A stretch of 64,000 bases of DNA from an uncultured Prevotella sp. GTDB taxonomy: Bacteria; Bacteroidota; Bacteroidia; Bacteroidales; Bacteroidaceae. The number at the start of each line of letters is the position of its first letter. Position 1 is the stretch's first letter. Both the position numbers and the translations under genes were made by a program. Positions 34,807 through 43,506 of the stretch are shown one piece after another. The stretch covers positions 3,177-67,176 of the forward strand of contig CAKQPF010000013.1 in assembly GCA_934256705.1 (NCBI GenBank). Reading direction: 5' to 3'. The notes beneath the pieces were generated by a model, which had not been told where the DNA came from, ran no database searches, and was given only the letters and a program-made list of their open reading frames with translations.

Positions 34807-35367
34807 ATGATCGACGTAAAAGAAATCCTAAGTGATGCAGAAGAGCGCATGGAGATGGCAGCAATGTATCTCGATGAGGCTCTCGCAAAGGTACGCGCCG
34901 GTAGAGCCAACATTGCTATTGTCAGTGGCGTACGTGTAGAATCATACGGCATGATGGTACCTCTCAATCAGGTGGCAAGTGTTACAACCCCGGATGCCCG
35001 TACTATCGCTATCAAACCTTTCGATAAGAAGCAGATACGCGAGATAGAAAAGGCTATTATGGACAGTGATGTAGGCATTACTCCTGAAAACAACGGTGAG
35101 ATAATTCGTCTCGGCATTCCACAACCTACCGAAGAGCGCCGTCGCGACCTCGTAAAGCAGTGCAATAAGATAGGTGAAAAGTCAAAGGTGGAGGTGCGCA
35201 ATGTGCGTGGCGACATCAAGGACAAGTTGAAAAAGGCTATCAAGGACGGTCTCTCTGAGGACATAGAGAAGGACGCTGAGAATGATCTGCAGAAGCTGCA
35301 CGACAAGTTTATCAAGAAGATTGAAGGCATGTTGGAGGCTAAGACCAAGGAAATCATGACCGTATAA
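34807..35367 (+). CDS. frr: Ribosome recycling factor
   Basis: 186 residues, standard length. Conserved start IDVKEILSDAEERMEMAAMYL and the KVRAGRANIAIVSGVRVESYG region; C-terminal triple-helix bundle. It splits post-termination ribosomes with EF-G. Its TAA shares a base with the rsgA ATG (TAATG). Confidence 0.97.
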   Translation: MIDVKEILSDAEERMEMAAMYLDEALAKVRAGRANIAIVSGVRVESYGMMVPLNQVASVTTPDARTIAIKPFDKKQIREIEKAIMDSDVGITPENNGEIIRLGIPQPTEERRRDLVKQCNKIGEKSKVEVRNVRGDIKDKLKKAIKDGLSEDIEKDAENDLQKLHDKFIKKIEGMLEAKTKEIMTV

Positions 35368-36317
35368 TGCACGGATTAGTAATCAAGAACACAGGCTATT
35401 GGTACACAGTCCTTACTGATGAGGGCGAGACAATAGACTGCAAGATAAAAGGAAACTTCAGACTTAAAGGCATCCGCAGCACCAATCCGGTGGCTGTGGG
35501 TGACTTTGTCACGATTTTACCTAACCAGGAGGGCACTGCTTTCATCACTGCTATCGACGATAGACGGAACTATATCATCCGAAAATCGCAGAATCTTTCC
35601 AAGCAGAGCCATATTATCGCGGCCAATGTGGACCAGGCTTGCCTCGTGGTAACTATCGCTCATCCGGAAACAAGCACGACATTTATCGACCGTTTCCTTG
35701 CTTCCGCCGAGGCATATCGCGTTCCTGTCATTCTGATTTTCAACAAAACGGACATCCTTGACGAGGATGAGCGGCGTTATCTCGACATGATGATGCAGCT
35801 CTATCGCACAGTTGGCTATGAGTGCGTTGCCCTTTCTGCGGAGACAGGCGAAGGAGTCGATGCGCTTATGCCTATGCTTGAAGGCAAGACAACGCTGTTC
35901 AGTGGCAACAGTGGAGTAGGGAAGAGCACGCTATTGAATAGACTTGTGCCAGGATTAAACCTTCGCACGGCTGAAATATCCGACGCTCATGACACTGGTA
36001 CCCATACTACTACCTTCTCGGAGATGATACCTCTGCCGGTGAAAGCTGAAACATCAGCCAGATCTTGGCTCATTGATACGCCGGGAATACGTGGCTTCGG
36101 CACCTTCGATATGGAGCCTGAGGAAATTTGTTCCTATTTTAAGGAGATATTTAAGTTTTCTGCCGACTGCCGCTTTGGCAATTGCACGCATACCCATGAG
36201 CCTGGATGTGCAGTGATAAAGGCGGTGGAAGACCATTATATTGCGCTGTCACGATACAATTCCTACATATCTATGCTCAATGATAAGGAAGAAGGAAAGT
36301 ACCGTCCGGCTTACTGA
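35367..36317 (+). CDS. rsgA: Small-subunit-dependent ribosome biogenesis GTPase RsgA
   Basis: 316 residues. N-terminal OB fold, then a circularly permuted GTPase domain: G4 FNKTD comes before G1 GNSGVGKST and G3 DTPGIRGFG. The zinc module at the C-terminus is CRFGNCTHTHEPGC. It is involved in late 30S assembly. Overlaps frr by one base and precedes mnmA by two. Confidence 0.97.
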   Translation: MHGLVIKNTGYWYTVLTDEGETIDCKIKGNFRLKGIRSTNPVAVGDFVTILPNQEGTAFITAIDDRRNYIIRKSQNLSKQSHIIAANVDQACLVVTIAHPETSTTFIDRFLASAEAYRVPVILIFNKTDILDEDERRYLDMMMQLYRTVGYECVALSAETGEGVDALMPMLEGKTTLFSGNSGVGKSTLLNRLVPGLNLRTAEISDAHDTGTHTTTFSEMIPLPVKAETSARSWLIDTPGIRGFGTFDMEPEEICSYFKEIFKFSADCRFGNCTHTHEPGCAVIKAVEDHYIALSRYNSYISMLNDKEEGKYRPAY

Positions 36318-36319
36318 TT

Positions 36320-37432
36320 ATGACAATGGAAAATCTTGAAGGAAAAAGGATAGCTTTGCTTTTAAGCGGTGGAGTCGATTCTGCCGTTGTGCTTCATGTG
36401 CTTTGCAGCCAAGGCTTTAAGCCGGATTGCTTCTATATTAAGATAGGTCCGGAGGAGGCAGAAGACTGGGATTGCACATCGGAGGAAGACCTTGAGATGG
36501 CTACAGCCTTGTGCCGTCGCTATGACTGCAAGCTTGAAGTGGTGGATTGTCATCGTGAATACTGGGATAAAGTGACGAAATACACGATGGATAAGGTGCG
36601 TATGGGCTTCACTCCAAATCCAGATGTGATGTGCAACAGACTGATTAAGTTTGGTGCTTTCTATGATAAAAAAGGTCATGAATACGACCTTATAGCCACA
36701 GGACATTATGCTGAGACAGAGATAGATGCAGAAGGCAGGAAATGGCTCGTCACTTCTCCCGACCCAGTCAAAGACCAGACGGACTTCCTTGCGCAGATTT
36801 ACGACTGGCAACTGCAGAAAGCACTCTTTCCTATCGGCGGTCTCTACAAGGAAGAGGTACGCCATATAGCGGAGGAAAACCACCTTGTCAATGCGAAAAG
36901 AAAGGATTCGCAGGGCATTTGCTTCCTTGGAAAGATAAATTATAATGACTATCTGCGTCGCTATCTCGGTGAATGGGAGGGTGATGCCATAGAGATGGAG
37001 ACCGGAAAACTTGTGGGAAAGCACAAAGGACACTGGTTTTGCACCATCGGACAACGCAAAGGACTCGGCTTTGGAGGCGGTCCTTGGTTTGTGATAAAGA
37101 AGGATATAGAGAAGAATATCATATATCTCTCGCATGGATATGACCCGGAAGCGGCTTACAGTTCAGAGTTTCTTATTCATGATCTCCATCTTCTCGCTTC
37201 GCCAAAGTTGACGGTAGAGGAACTGCTTTGTAGTGTATTGACTGATGGAAAGATAACATTCAAGATACGCCATACGGCAGATTACAATACGGCAACGCTG
37301 GAAGATGCCGGCAATGGCCGCTATCTCATCCGTTCATCTAAGCCAATTCACGGAGTAGCACCGGGACAATTCTGCGTCATTTATGATGAGACGCACCACA
37401 GATGTCTCGGTTCTGGTGAGATAACACTTTAG
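36320..37432 (+). CDS. mnmA: tRNA 2-thiouridine(34) synthase MnmA
   Basis: 370 residues. The PP-loop is LLLSGGVDSAVV; catalytic cysteines are in NPDVMCNRLIKFG and KDSQGICFLGKINY. It thiolates U34 of Lys, Glu and Gln tRNAs. ATG 36320 has a second in-frame ATG two codons on; either start is possible. It follows rsgA by two bases, so frr-rsgA-mnmA form one operon. Confidence 0.95.
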   Translation: MTMENLEGKRIALLLSGGVDSAVVLHVLCSQGFKPDCFYIKIGPEEAEDWDCTSEEDLEMATALCRRYDCKLEVVDCHREYWDKVTKYTMDKVRMGFTPNPDVMCNRLIKFGAFYDKKGHEYDLIATGHYAETEIDAEGRKWLVTSPDPVKDQTDFLAQIYDWQLQKALFPIGGLYKEEVRHIAEENHLVNAKRKDSQGICFLGKINYNDYLRRYLGEWEGDAIEMETGKLVGKHKGHWFCTIGQRKGLGFGGGPWFVIKKDIEKNIIYLSHGYDPEAAYSSEFLIHDLHLLASPKLTVEELLCSVLTDGKITFKIRHTADYNTATLEDAGNGRYLIRSSKPIHGVAPGQFCVIYDETHHRCLGSGEITL

Positions 37433-37496
37433 GCTTGACTGTTTTATAGCTTACATATAGGTATTTGATTATTAAAGATTGTATTAGTTTGCACAA

Positions 37497-38711
37497 ATGT
37501 TAGAGACACAAACTGTTACCTCCCCAAGTGGGGAGAAGAGGGAAAGTGTGGGTAAATCAGGAACCAAACTTCCTCTATTAGCGCTCGCAATGGGCACCTT
37601 CTGTTTTGGAATGACAGAGTATGTTATGATGGCAATCCTGCCGGATATGGCGCGAGACTTCCATGTTTCCATCCCTCAAGCCGGTCATCTTATCTCGTCT
37701 TATGCCTTGGGAGTCTGCGTTGGAGCACCGCTTCTCGCAATGCTTGGCAGGACATGGCCGCTTCGCCGTATCCTGCTGATGCTCATGGCCATCGTCATAG
37801 TGGCAGGAATAGGAATGGTGTTCAGTGCATCTTATGGAGTGATGCTAGTGGCCCGATTCTTTGCCGGAATGCCTCATGGTGCCTTCTTTGGTGTAGGAAG
37901 TCTGGTGGCTTCACGCATTTCAAGGCCGGAAAAGGTGACTTTGTCCATCGCGTTCATGTGTTCTGGTATGACGGTGGCAAATCTTATCGGCATTCCTTTC
38001 GGCACTTGGATTACGGCAATGTTCTCCTGGCGCATGGTGTTTGTTATCTCCACGCTGTGCGCTATCCTCACTCTCATTTCTATAATAGCATGGGTTCCGA
38101 AACTTCCGCCATTGCCAAATGTAGGCGTTAAGGGTACTTTCCGATTCCTTACCCACCTTGCTCCGTGGCTGATTGTCATCGCCACGATGATGGGAAACGG
38201 CGGTATCTTCGCTTATTACAGTTACATATCCCCATTGCTCACGCAGGTGTCAGGTGTTCCGGAGATGATGATGACTCTGATGATGGTGCTTGCCGGAGCT
38301 GGAATGGTGGCAGGAAATCTCTGTGGAGGCAAACTTTCCGACAAGACAGGACCAGGACATGCCGGACTTTACCTCGTCATTCTCATGGCTGTTTCACTCC
38401 TTCTGATGTATTTCTTTGCGCCGATTCCGTGGATAGCAGTGCCGCTTATGGTACTTACCACGTTCGGATTGTTCGGCGTTTCCTCTCCCCAGCAGTTGCT
38501 TTTGCTCAAATATAGCGAAGGTGGAGAACTGATGGGCGGAGCAATGGTGCAGGTGGCATTCAATTTCGGCAATGCTATCGGAGCCTTTGCAGGTGGCATT
38601 CCTATTTCATTAGGTATGCCTGTACAGTCCACAGCCCTCGTCGGACTCTTCTTTGTCCTTGTGGCAGTGGGTGGATATATATGGTTCTGCCACAGATATG
38701 AGAAGCTGTAA
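37497..38711 (+). CDS. MFS exporter (AraJ/YdhP-like)
   Basis: 404 residues, twelve predicted helices. Typical of the sugar-efflux/drug-resistance-like MFS group: FGMTEYVMMAILPDMARDFHVS in the first helix and the GRTWPLRRILL loop between helices 2 and 3. The N-terminal tail (residues about 7-26, SPSGEKRESVGKSGTK) is atypical and coded by a repeat-like stretch that resembles the insertion in trpF. Substrate unknown. A terminator hairpin follows at 38793-38830. Confidence 0.88.
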   Translation: MLETQTVTSPSGEKRESVGKSGTKLPLLALAMGTFCFGMTEYVMMAILPDMARDFHVSIPQAGHLISSYALGVCVGAPLLAMLGRTWPLRRILLMLMAIVIVAGIGMVFSASYGVMLVARFFAGMPHGAFFGVGSLVASRISRPEKVTLSIAFMCSGMTVANLIGIPFGTWITAMFSWRMVFVISTLCAILTLISIIAWVPKLPPLPNVGVKGTFRFLTHLAPWLIVIATMMGNGGIFAYYSYISPLLTQVSGVPEMMMTLMMVLAGAGMVAGNLCGGKLSDKTGPGHAGLYLVILMAVSLLLMYFFAPIPWIAVPLMVLTTFGLFGVSSPQQLLLLKYSEGGELMGGAMVQVAFNFGNAIGAFAGGIPISLGMPVQSTALVGLFFVLVAVGGYIWFCHRYEKL

Positions 38712-38792
38712 TATATAATTAGGTGAGAAACCATCCCTTCGGAATGCGTTAGTCCAAAGGAGAAAACGACATATCGCAATTCAAAAGAAACT

Positions 38793-38830
38793 AAAAAGCA
38801 TCCTAACTTCACAGTCGGGATGCTTTTTTT
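38793..38830 (+). terminator. Terminator after the MFS gene
   Basis: AAAAAGCATCC pairs with GGATGCTTTTT, then more T. Confidence 0.85.
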
Positions 38831-38938
38831 TAGGGCTAATAATCTACTAAAAAATACACATACTATCTATTCTATTGTACCTTTAATTATATAAAATGAT
38901 GTTTTTGATTTTCTAAAAGGATGAAAAACTGGATGCGG

Positions 38939-39313
38939 CTAATTGTCAAGTTGCTCTCTTATCAGTCCTTTGGCAGATATGAGGTAACTGTCTTCCGCCA
39001 CGCTTGAAAGGTTTTCGATGGCAGAAAGCAATACTTTCAAGCTCCTTTTCCATCTTTCCAAAACGGGGGAGATGGGCGAAGCGCCGCAACTTTTGAGATT
39101 GATTACTGACTGGGTGATGCCAAGAAGTTCGCTGCTTGGCATGTTTCTTTCCGCTTCAGCCGTCTTTTTTGTTTCGTCGATGGCTGAGACGATTTCGATT
39201 GCGAGCATCTTTCTCCTATTGTCCGGAGTAAGACCAATGATTGAGTCAATCTCCATTCGGAGTTGATTCATCAGCGCAATGTACCTTTGATAAGTCTGTT
39301 TGTACCTTACCAT
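38939..39313 (-). CDS. Uncharacterised 124-aa helical protein behind a cobalamin riboswitch
   Basis: 124 residues, ATG 39313 (MVRYKQTYQRYIALMNQLRMEIDS), ending IREQLDN. The sequence is helical and charged with no signal peptide, membrane helix or motif that I recognise. Its start lies about 60 bases below the B12 box of a cobalamin riboswitch on the same strand, so its expression should depend on adenosylcobalamin. It may be a small regulatory protein, or a remnant left when a larger B12-controlled gene was lost. Convergent with the MFS gene. Confidence 0.5.
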   Translation of the reverse strand: MVRYKQTYQRYIALMNQLRMEIDSIIGLTPDNRRKMLAIEIVSAIDETKKTAEAERNMPSSELLGITQSVINLKSCGASPISPVLERWKRSLKVLLSAIENLSSVAEDSYLISAKGLIREQLDN

Positions 39314-39374
39314 TATTATATTTGTTATGGTTTCCGTCGATACCCGTAGTCCCGCAGGTACGCGTCACTTGAAT

Positions 39375-39565
39375 GGCATTGGCAGGTCTTCTGACTTGAT
39401 CCTTATCTGTCACGGTCTTCCCAGACAAATGGAAAAGAGCGGCTTGTGGCTTTTCTTTTGCCGGTCCAGTGACCTTATGGTTGTGACAGCCTGATAGAAA
39501 GGATTCACAGCATCGGGTAATGTCGCAGATTCGCACTGCATTCCCTCTTGGCTCCTTAAATGTAT
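39375..39565 (-). ncRNA. Cobalamin (AdoCbl) riboswitch
   Basis: On the minus strand, the conserved 3' B12 box AGTCAGAAGACCTGCC (39381-39396) closely matches AGYCMGGAGACCTGCC. Upstream are an AGGGAATGCAGTGCGAATCT segment (peripheral helices), TGACAACC-like turns and GGTCACTGGACC near the core. Expected size and order for the class. It ought to repress the 124-aa gene when cobalamin is present. Confidence 0.85.
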
Positions 39566-39748
39566 GACAATAATACGATGGAGAACCAATGCGGATGCAA
39601 AGATAATATATTTTTAGCAAACTGCCAAGAAAAATCGCAATTATGTAAATCGTCTTGCTGTATTTGTGTCATCCTGTTGTCAGAAAGTCCTATAAAGAAA
39701 CATGACAAAACGAAGGAGAGAGTCGGTCTTTTTCAATGAAAAATCCGA

Positions 39749-39969
39749 GGGAAAAATGGAACAAAAAAGTGATAGCTAAGCTGTGATTTTGCAATAGCTA
39801 AGCTTTCACGTTGCAATAGCATAGATATTAGGGTGTAAAAGCATAGATATTAGGACGTAATAACTAAGCTTTTACACCCTAATATCTATGCTTTTACAAT
39901 CTGTTGACTATTAAATTGTTACAAGGCTACTTTGCGGTTATGATCCCAGTACGGGAAAATTGAACAATT
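39749..39969 (-). repeat. Structured 220-bp interspersed element, copy 3
   Basis: 221 bp, minus orientation. Left end AATTGTTCAATTTTCCC, right end TTGTTCCATTTTTCC. The central hairpin has perfect 23-bp arms at 39820-39842 and 39868-39890 (CATAGATATTAGGGTGTAAA...). Lies 45 bases after the trpF stop in the same orientation. Confidence 0.85.
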
Positions 39970-40013
39970 TTAGATAGGCCTTATGCTCGCAGAGCCTTGG
40001 CGTTTGCGACTTT

Positions 40014-40703
40014 TCAACTGTTTATCTGAGAAATGAAAGCCTTGAGTTTCTTTATGTCCTTCATGCCCGGCTCGGTCTCAAAGCGGGAGTTGAGGTCTAT
40101 GCCAGCGCACATGGGATGATGGAAAGCCTTCACCCTTTCAGCGTCGTCGGGTCCGATTCCGCCAGCAAGGAGGAAGGGCGTATTGCCCTCATAGGCTTCA
40201 AGGATGGACCAATCAAACTGTTCTCCCGACCCTCCGGCGCACTTGCATTTCGTGTCGAAGAGCAACATATCCACGTGTCCATCGTATTCACGCCACTTCT
40301 CAAGGTCACTTTTGTCCTTTATGCTCAATGCTTTGATAATCTTGATGTTGGGCGCAATATCCGGGATTAGCGTGCTGCGGAGATTGTCAATCATCACTGC
40401 CGACTCGCTGCCGTGCAGCTGAATGAAGTCGAGATGGTAATTATATACGCGTGTGACGATATTCTGAGGCATATCATCGACGAATACTCCCACTGTCTGA
40501 ATCCTTTTTCCTGATGTCTGGCTTTCCTTTATCCCTTCGCCGTCGAGGCTCGGGAGGTCGGGGATAAGTCCGGCGCGGGAAGAAATCTGCTTCACATATC
40601 TCGGGCTGTTTGGCCAGAAGATGAAGCCCATGAAGTCGATGTCCAGTTTTTGCAATTCAGCAATATTGCCAGCGTTGCGCATTCCGCATACTTTTATTTT
40701 CAT
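40014..40703 (-). CDS. trpF: Phosphoribosylanthranilate isomerase
   Basis: 229 residues from ATG 40703, which starts the canonical KIKVCGMRN motif; upstream in-frame codons are not conserved. The TIM-barrel signatures DFMGFIFWPNSPRYV, LDFIQLHGSE, LFDTKCKCAGGSGEQFDW and LLAGGIGPDDAERV are present. It makes the third step of tryptophan synthesis from anthranilate. No other trp gene is nearby. Residues about 43-66 (bases 40506-40577) are an extra segment (AGLIPDLPSLDGEGIKESQT) between the usual strand and VGVFVDD; it resembles the N-terminal stretch of the MFS gene. Confidence 0.93.
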   Translation of the reverse strand: MKIKVCGMRNAGNIAELQKLDIDFMGFIFWPNSPRYVKQISSRAGLIPDLPSLDGEGIKESQTSGKRIQTVGVFVDDMPQNIVTRVYNYHLDFIQLHGSESAVMIDNLRSTLIPDIAPNIKIIKALSIKDKSDLEKWREYDGHVDMLLFDTKCKCAGGSGEQFDWSILEAYEGNTPFLLAGGIGPDDAERVKAFHHPMCAGIDLNSRFETEPGMKDIKKLKAFISQINS

Positions 40704-40856
40704 GTTCCTTGTCTCTTTCTTTTGTGGTTTTAATTTCAATAAAGACTTGCGTCGTGTGGTTTTATTGCTTTGATGGTTAGATGATTGTGGTTCTTTGTTG
40801 CGATAAAATGTTCAACAGTTGTATGTGACGGTCTGTATATAAAATTCACTTTGTAG

Positions 40857-41102
40857 ATTAGGCTGGAAGCCTATACCGAGCAAAGCGAGAGTAACCCGGG
40901 ACATAGTCTCGGGAATTATGACTGTCCTTATGCGACTGTCTGGAAGACAGTACCAAGATGATTGATGAACTTTAATCGTATATCTTTGTCCGATACTTTT
41001 GTAAGGTACTGTCTTCCAGACAGTCTTCTTTTAGAGATTTATAGTCCCGAGACTGTGTCCCGGGTTACTCTCGCTGCGCTCGGTATAGGCTTCCAGCCTA
41101 AT
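40857..41102. repeat. Long composite palindrome, copy 1
   Basis: About 246 bp. The left side reads AGGCTGGAAGCCTATACCGA... with GAGAGTAACCCGGGAC and CTGTCTGGAAGACAGTACC; the right side is the reverse complement (GGTACTGTCTTCCAGACAG, then GTCCCGGGTTACTCTC, GCTCGGTATAGGCTTCCAGC). The centre (about 40955-41004) is unique. Other copies at 54969-55210 and 61382-61599. It generates spurious open frames, including one at 40962-41339. Confidence 0.85.
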
Positions 41103-41346
41103 CTTTGTGGGTGGAAAAACAATGATTTTTTTTATTTGTTTTTGTTTATTGATATTTTATCAGTTCCAATTCCGCATTCTTATTTGCCGATATTTCCAAA
41201 GACCGGGCAATTCATCAATCTGCAAATTTACATAAAGATTTCCATTCCCGAAAACTTATCCAGCATTTTTTCAGTATCCATCGCCTTATTTTCATCCCTT
41301 TACCCCAAAAACGGGAGGAATCCTTTGCCGTTTGGATAAAATTATG

Positions 41347-41354
41347 TAACTTTG
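41347..41354 (+). promoter_or_regulatory. -7 box for the second ABC-F gene
   Basis: TAACTTTG about 80 bases before ATG 41434. Confidence 0.5.
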
Positions 41355-41433
41355 CATTTCGGAATAAAACAGTAGAATATTATGGAACGCATACGTGCAC
41401 ACGCGCAAGGAAATGCGTTCAAGAACAACAAGT

Positions 41434-43374
41434 ATGATTTCAGTAGAAGGATTGACAGTGGAATTTGGAGTGAAACCGTTGTTTCTCAATGCGAGTTTCG
41501 TCATAAATGACCGTGACCGCATAGCCCTCGTGGGCAAAAACGGTGCCGGAAAATCCACTATGCTAAAGATACTTTGCGGCAAGCAGCAGCCTACAAGTGG
41601 TAATGTTGCCGTGCCAAACGACCAGACTGTCGGCTATCTGCCACAGGTGATGATTCTTCAGGATGACACTACCGTGCGCGAAGAAGCTCGCAAGGCTTTC
41701 GCCAAAGTGACACAGATGAAGGCTAAGATTGACGAGATGAATCGTCAGCTTGCTGATCGCACCGACTATGAGAGTGACTCTTATATGGCTCTTGTGGAGA
41801 AATTCACCCAGGAACATGAACGCTACATGATGATGGGTGGTGACAATTATGAGGCAGAAATCGAGCGCACGCTCTCAGGTCTCGGCTTTACAAAAAATGA
41901 TTTCGACCGCCCTACAAGCGAATTTTCTGGCGGATGGCGTATGCGTATCGAGTTGGCAAAGATTCTTTTGCAGAAACCTGACGTCCTACTTCTCGACGAG
42001 CCTACAAACCATCTCGACATCGAGTCAATACAATGGCTTGAGCAGCAGTTGGCACAAAGCACTAGAGCGGTGGTCCTTGTCAGTCACGACCGTGCATTCA
42101 TCAATAACGTCACCAATCGCACACTTGAGATTTCATGCGGCAAGGTAATCGACTATAAGGTGAAATATGACGAATATGTCAAGCTCCGCGCAGAGCGAAG
42201 AGAGCAGCAGATTCGTGCTTATGAGAATCAGCAGAAGGAGATTGCCGAGACAAAGCAATTTATCGAGCGCTTCAGATACCAAGCCACAAAGGCTGTTCAG
42301 GTGCAGCAGCGCATCCGACAGCTGGAGAAAATCGTGCCGATTGAAATAGATGAAGTAGATAATTCATCGCTCCACCTCAAGTTTCCGCCATGCCTTCGTT
42401 CCGGTGATTACCCGGTGATATGCGACCAGGTGGCAAAGAGCTATGGCAATCATCTGGTGTTCAGTAATGTCGATATGCTGATAAAGCGTGGCGAAAAGGT
42501 AGCTTTTGTCGGCAAAAACGGTGAAGGAAAATCCACACTTGTCAAGTGTATAATGGGTGAGATACCGTTTGATGGAACGCTGAAGGTGGGTCACAATGTG
42601 CAGATAGGCTATTTCGCACAGAATCAGGCGCAGCTACTTGATGAGTCGCTCAGCGTTTTTGAGACTATCGACAATGTGGCAAAGGGCGAGATTCGCCTCA
42701 AGATAAACGATATACTCGGTGCTTTCATGTTTGGAGGTGAAGCTTCCGAGAAGAAGGTAAAGGTGCTTTCAGGCGGTGAACGCTCACGTCTTGCGATGAT
42801 ACGTCTGCTCCTTGAGCCAGTCAATTTCCTCATTCTCGACGAGCCTACCAACCATCTCGATATGCAGTCGAAGGACGTTTTGAAAGAAGCTATAAAGGCA
42901 TTCGATGGCACTGTCATCCTCGTCAGCCACGATCGTGACTTCCTTGACGGACTCGTAGATAAGGTCTATGAGTTTGGAGGCGGAAAAGTGCGCGAGCATC
43001 TCGGCGGTATTTATGAGTATCTGCGATTTCATAATGCCGAAAACATCACCGATGCCCTCGGTTCCGGCACGGCTCCAAAGCAGGAAGAACAGGAGAAGAA
43101 GCCTGTGGCAAATGAGCATAAAGAGAAGGATGCAGCCCTCTCTTATGCAGAGCGTAAGGAGCAGCAGAAGAAAATCTCACGCATACAGAAGCAGGTAAAG
43201 GAAAGCGAGAAGCGCATAGAGGATATGGAAGCCAAGCTCGAAGAGTTGGGTAAACAACTGGAACAGCCTGAGAATGCTTCGGATATGACTCTCGTAAACA
43301 AATATACCGAACTGCAATCTGCCCTCGATGAGGAGATGCAGAAGTGGGAAGAACTGTCATTGCAGTTGGAGTAA
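41434..43374 (+). CDS. ABC-F family ATPase (YheS/YdiF-like)
   Basis: 646 residues from ATG 41434 (MISVEGLTVEFGVKPLF), where the conserved family start lies; earlier in-frame GTG and ATG codons add an unconserved tail. Two cassettes: Walker A GKNGAGKST and GKNGEGKST; signatures FSGGWRMRIELAKILLQKP and LSGGERSRLAMIRLLLEP; both with EPTNHLD. An interdomain arm (RAERREQQIRAYENQQKEIAE) and a C-terminal coiled coil follow. Predicted ribosome-associated translation factor. Confidence 0.93.
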   Translation: MISVEGLTVEFGVKPLFLNASFVINDRDRIALVGKNGAGKSTMLKILCGKQQPTSGNVAVPNDQTVGYLPQVMILQDDTTVREEARKAFAKVTQMKAKIDEMNRQLADRTDYESDSYMALVEKFTQEHERYMMMGGDNYEAEIERTLSGLGFTKNDFDRPTSEFSGGWRMRIELAKILLQKPDVLLLDEPTNHLDIESIQWLEQQLAQSTRAVVLVSHDRAFINNVTNRTLEISCGKVIDYKVKYDEYVKLRAERREQQIRAYENQQKEIAETKQFIERFRYQATKAVQVQQRIRQLEKIVPIEIDEVDNSSLHLKFPPCLRSGDYPVICDQVAKSYGNHLVFSNVDMLIKRGEKVAFVGKNGEGKSTLVKCIMGEIPFDGTLKVGHNVQIGYFAQNQAQLLDESLSVFETIDNVAKGEIRLKINDILGAFMFGGEASEKKVKVLSGGERSRLAMIRLLLEPVNFLILDEPTNHLDMQSKDVLKEAIKAFDGTVILVSHDRDFLDGLVDKVYEFGGGKVREHLGGIYEYLRFHNAENITDALGSGTAPKQEEQEKKPVANEHKEKDAALSYAERKEQQKKISRIQKQVKESEKRIEDMEAKLEELGKQLEQPENASDMTLVNKYTELQSALDEEMQKWEELSLQLE

Positions 43375-43506
43375 TCCAATCACCAGTGACGCAGACCGTT
43401 TCCTACATCATTTGCAAGACGTCAGGGCAGAAAGGTGGAATCCACCATAGCCCAGACTGGCAGCATTCCAATTATATGACAATACCAAATCATCTAAAAC
43501 CATAAA

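Noticed and set aside
40962..41339. 125-codon open frame before the second ABC-F gene
   Set aside because: Most of its first part is translated palindrome repeat (RVTLAALGIGFQ), which recurs at 55.1 and 61.5 kb; not a gene.
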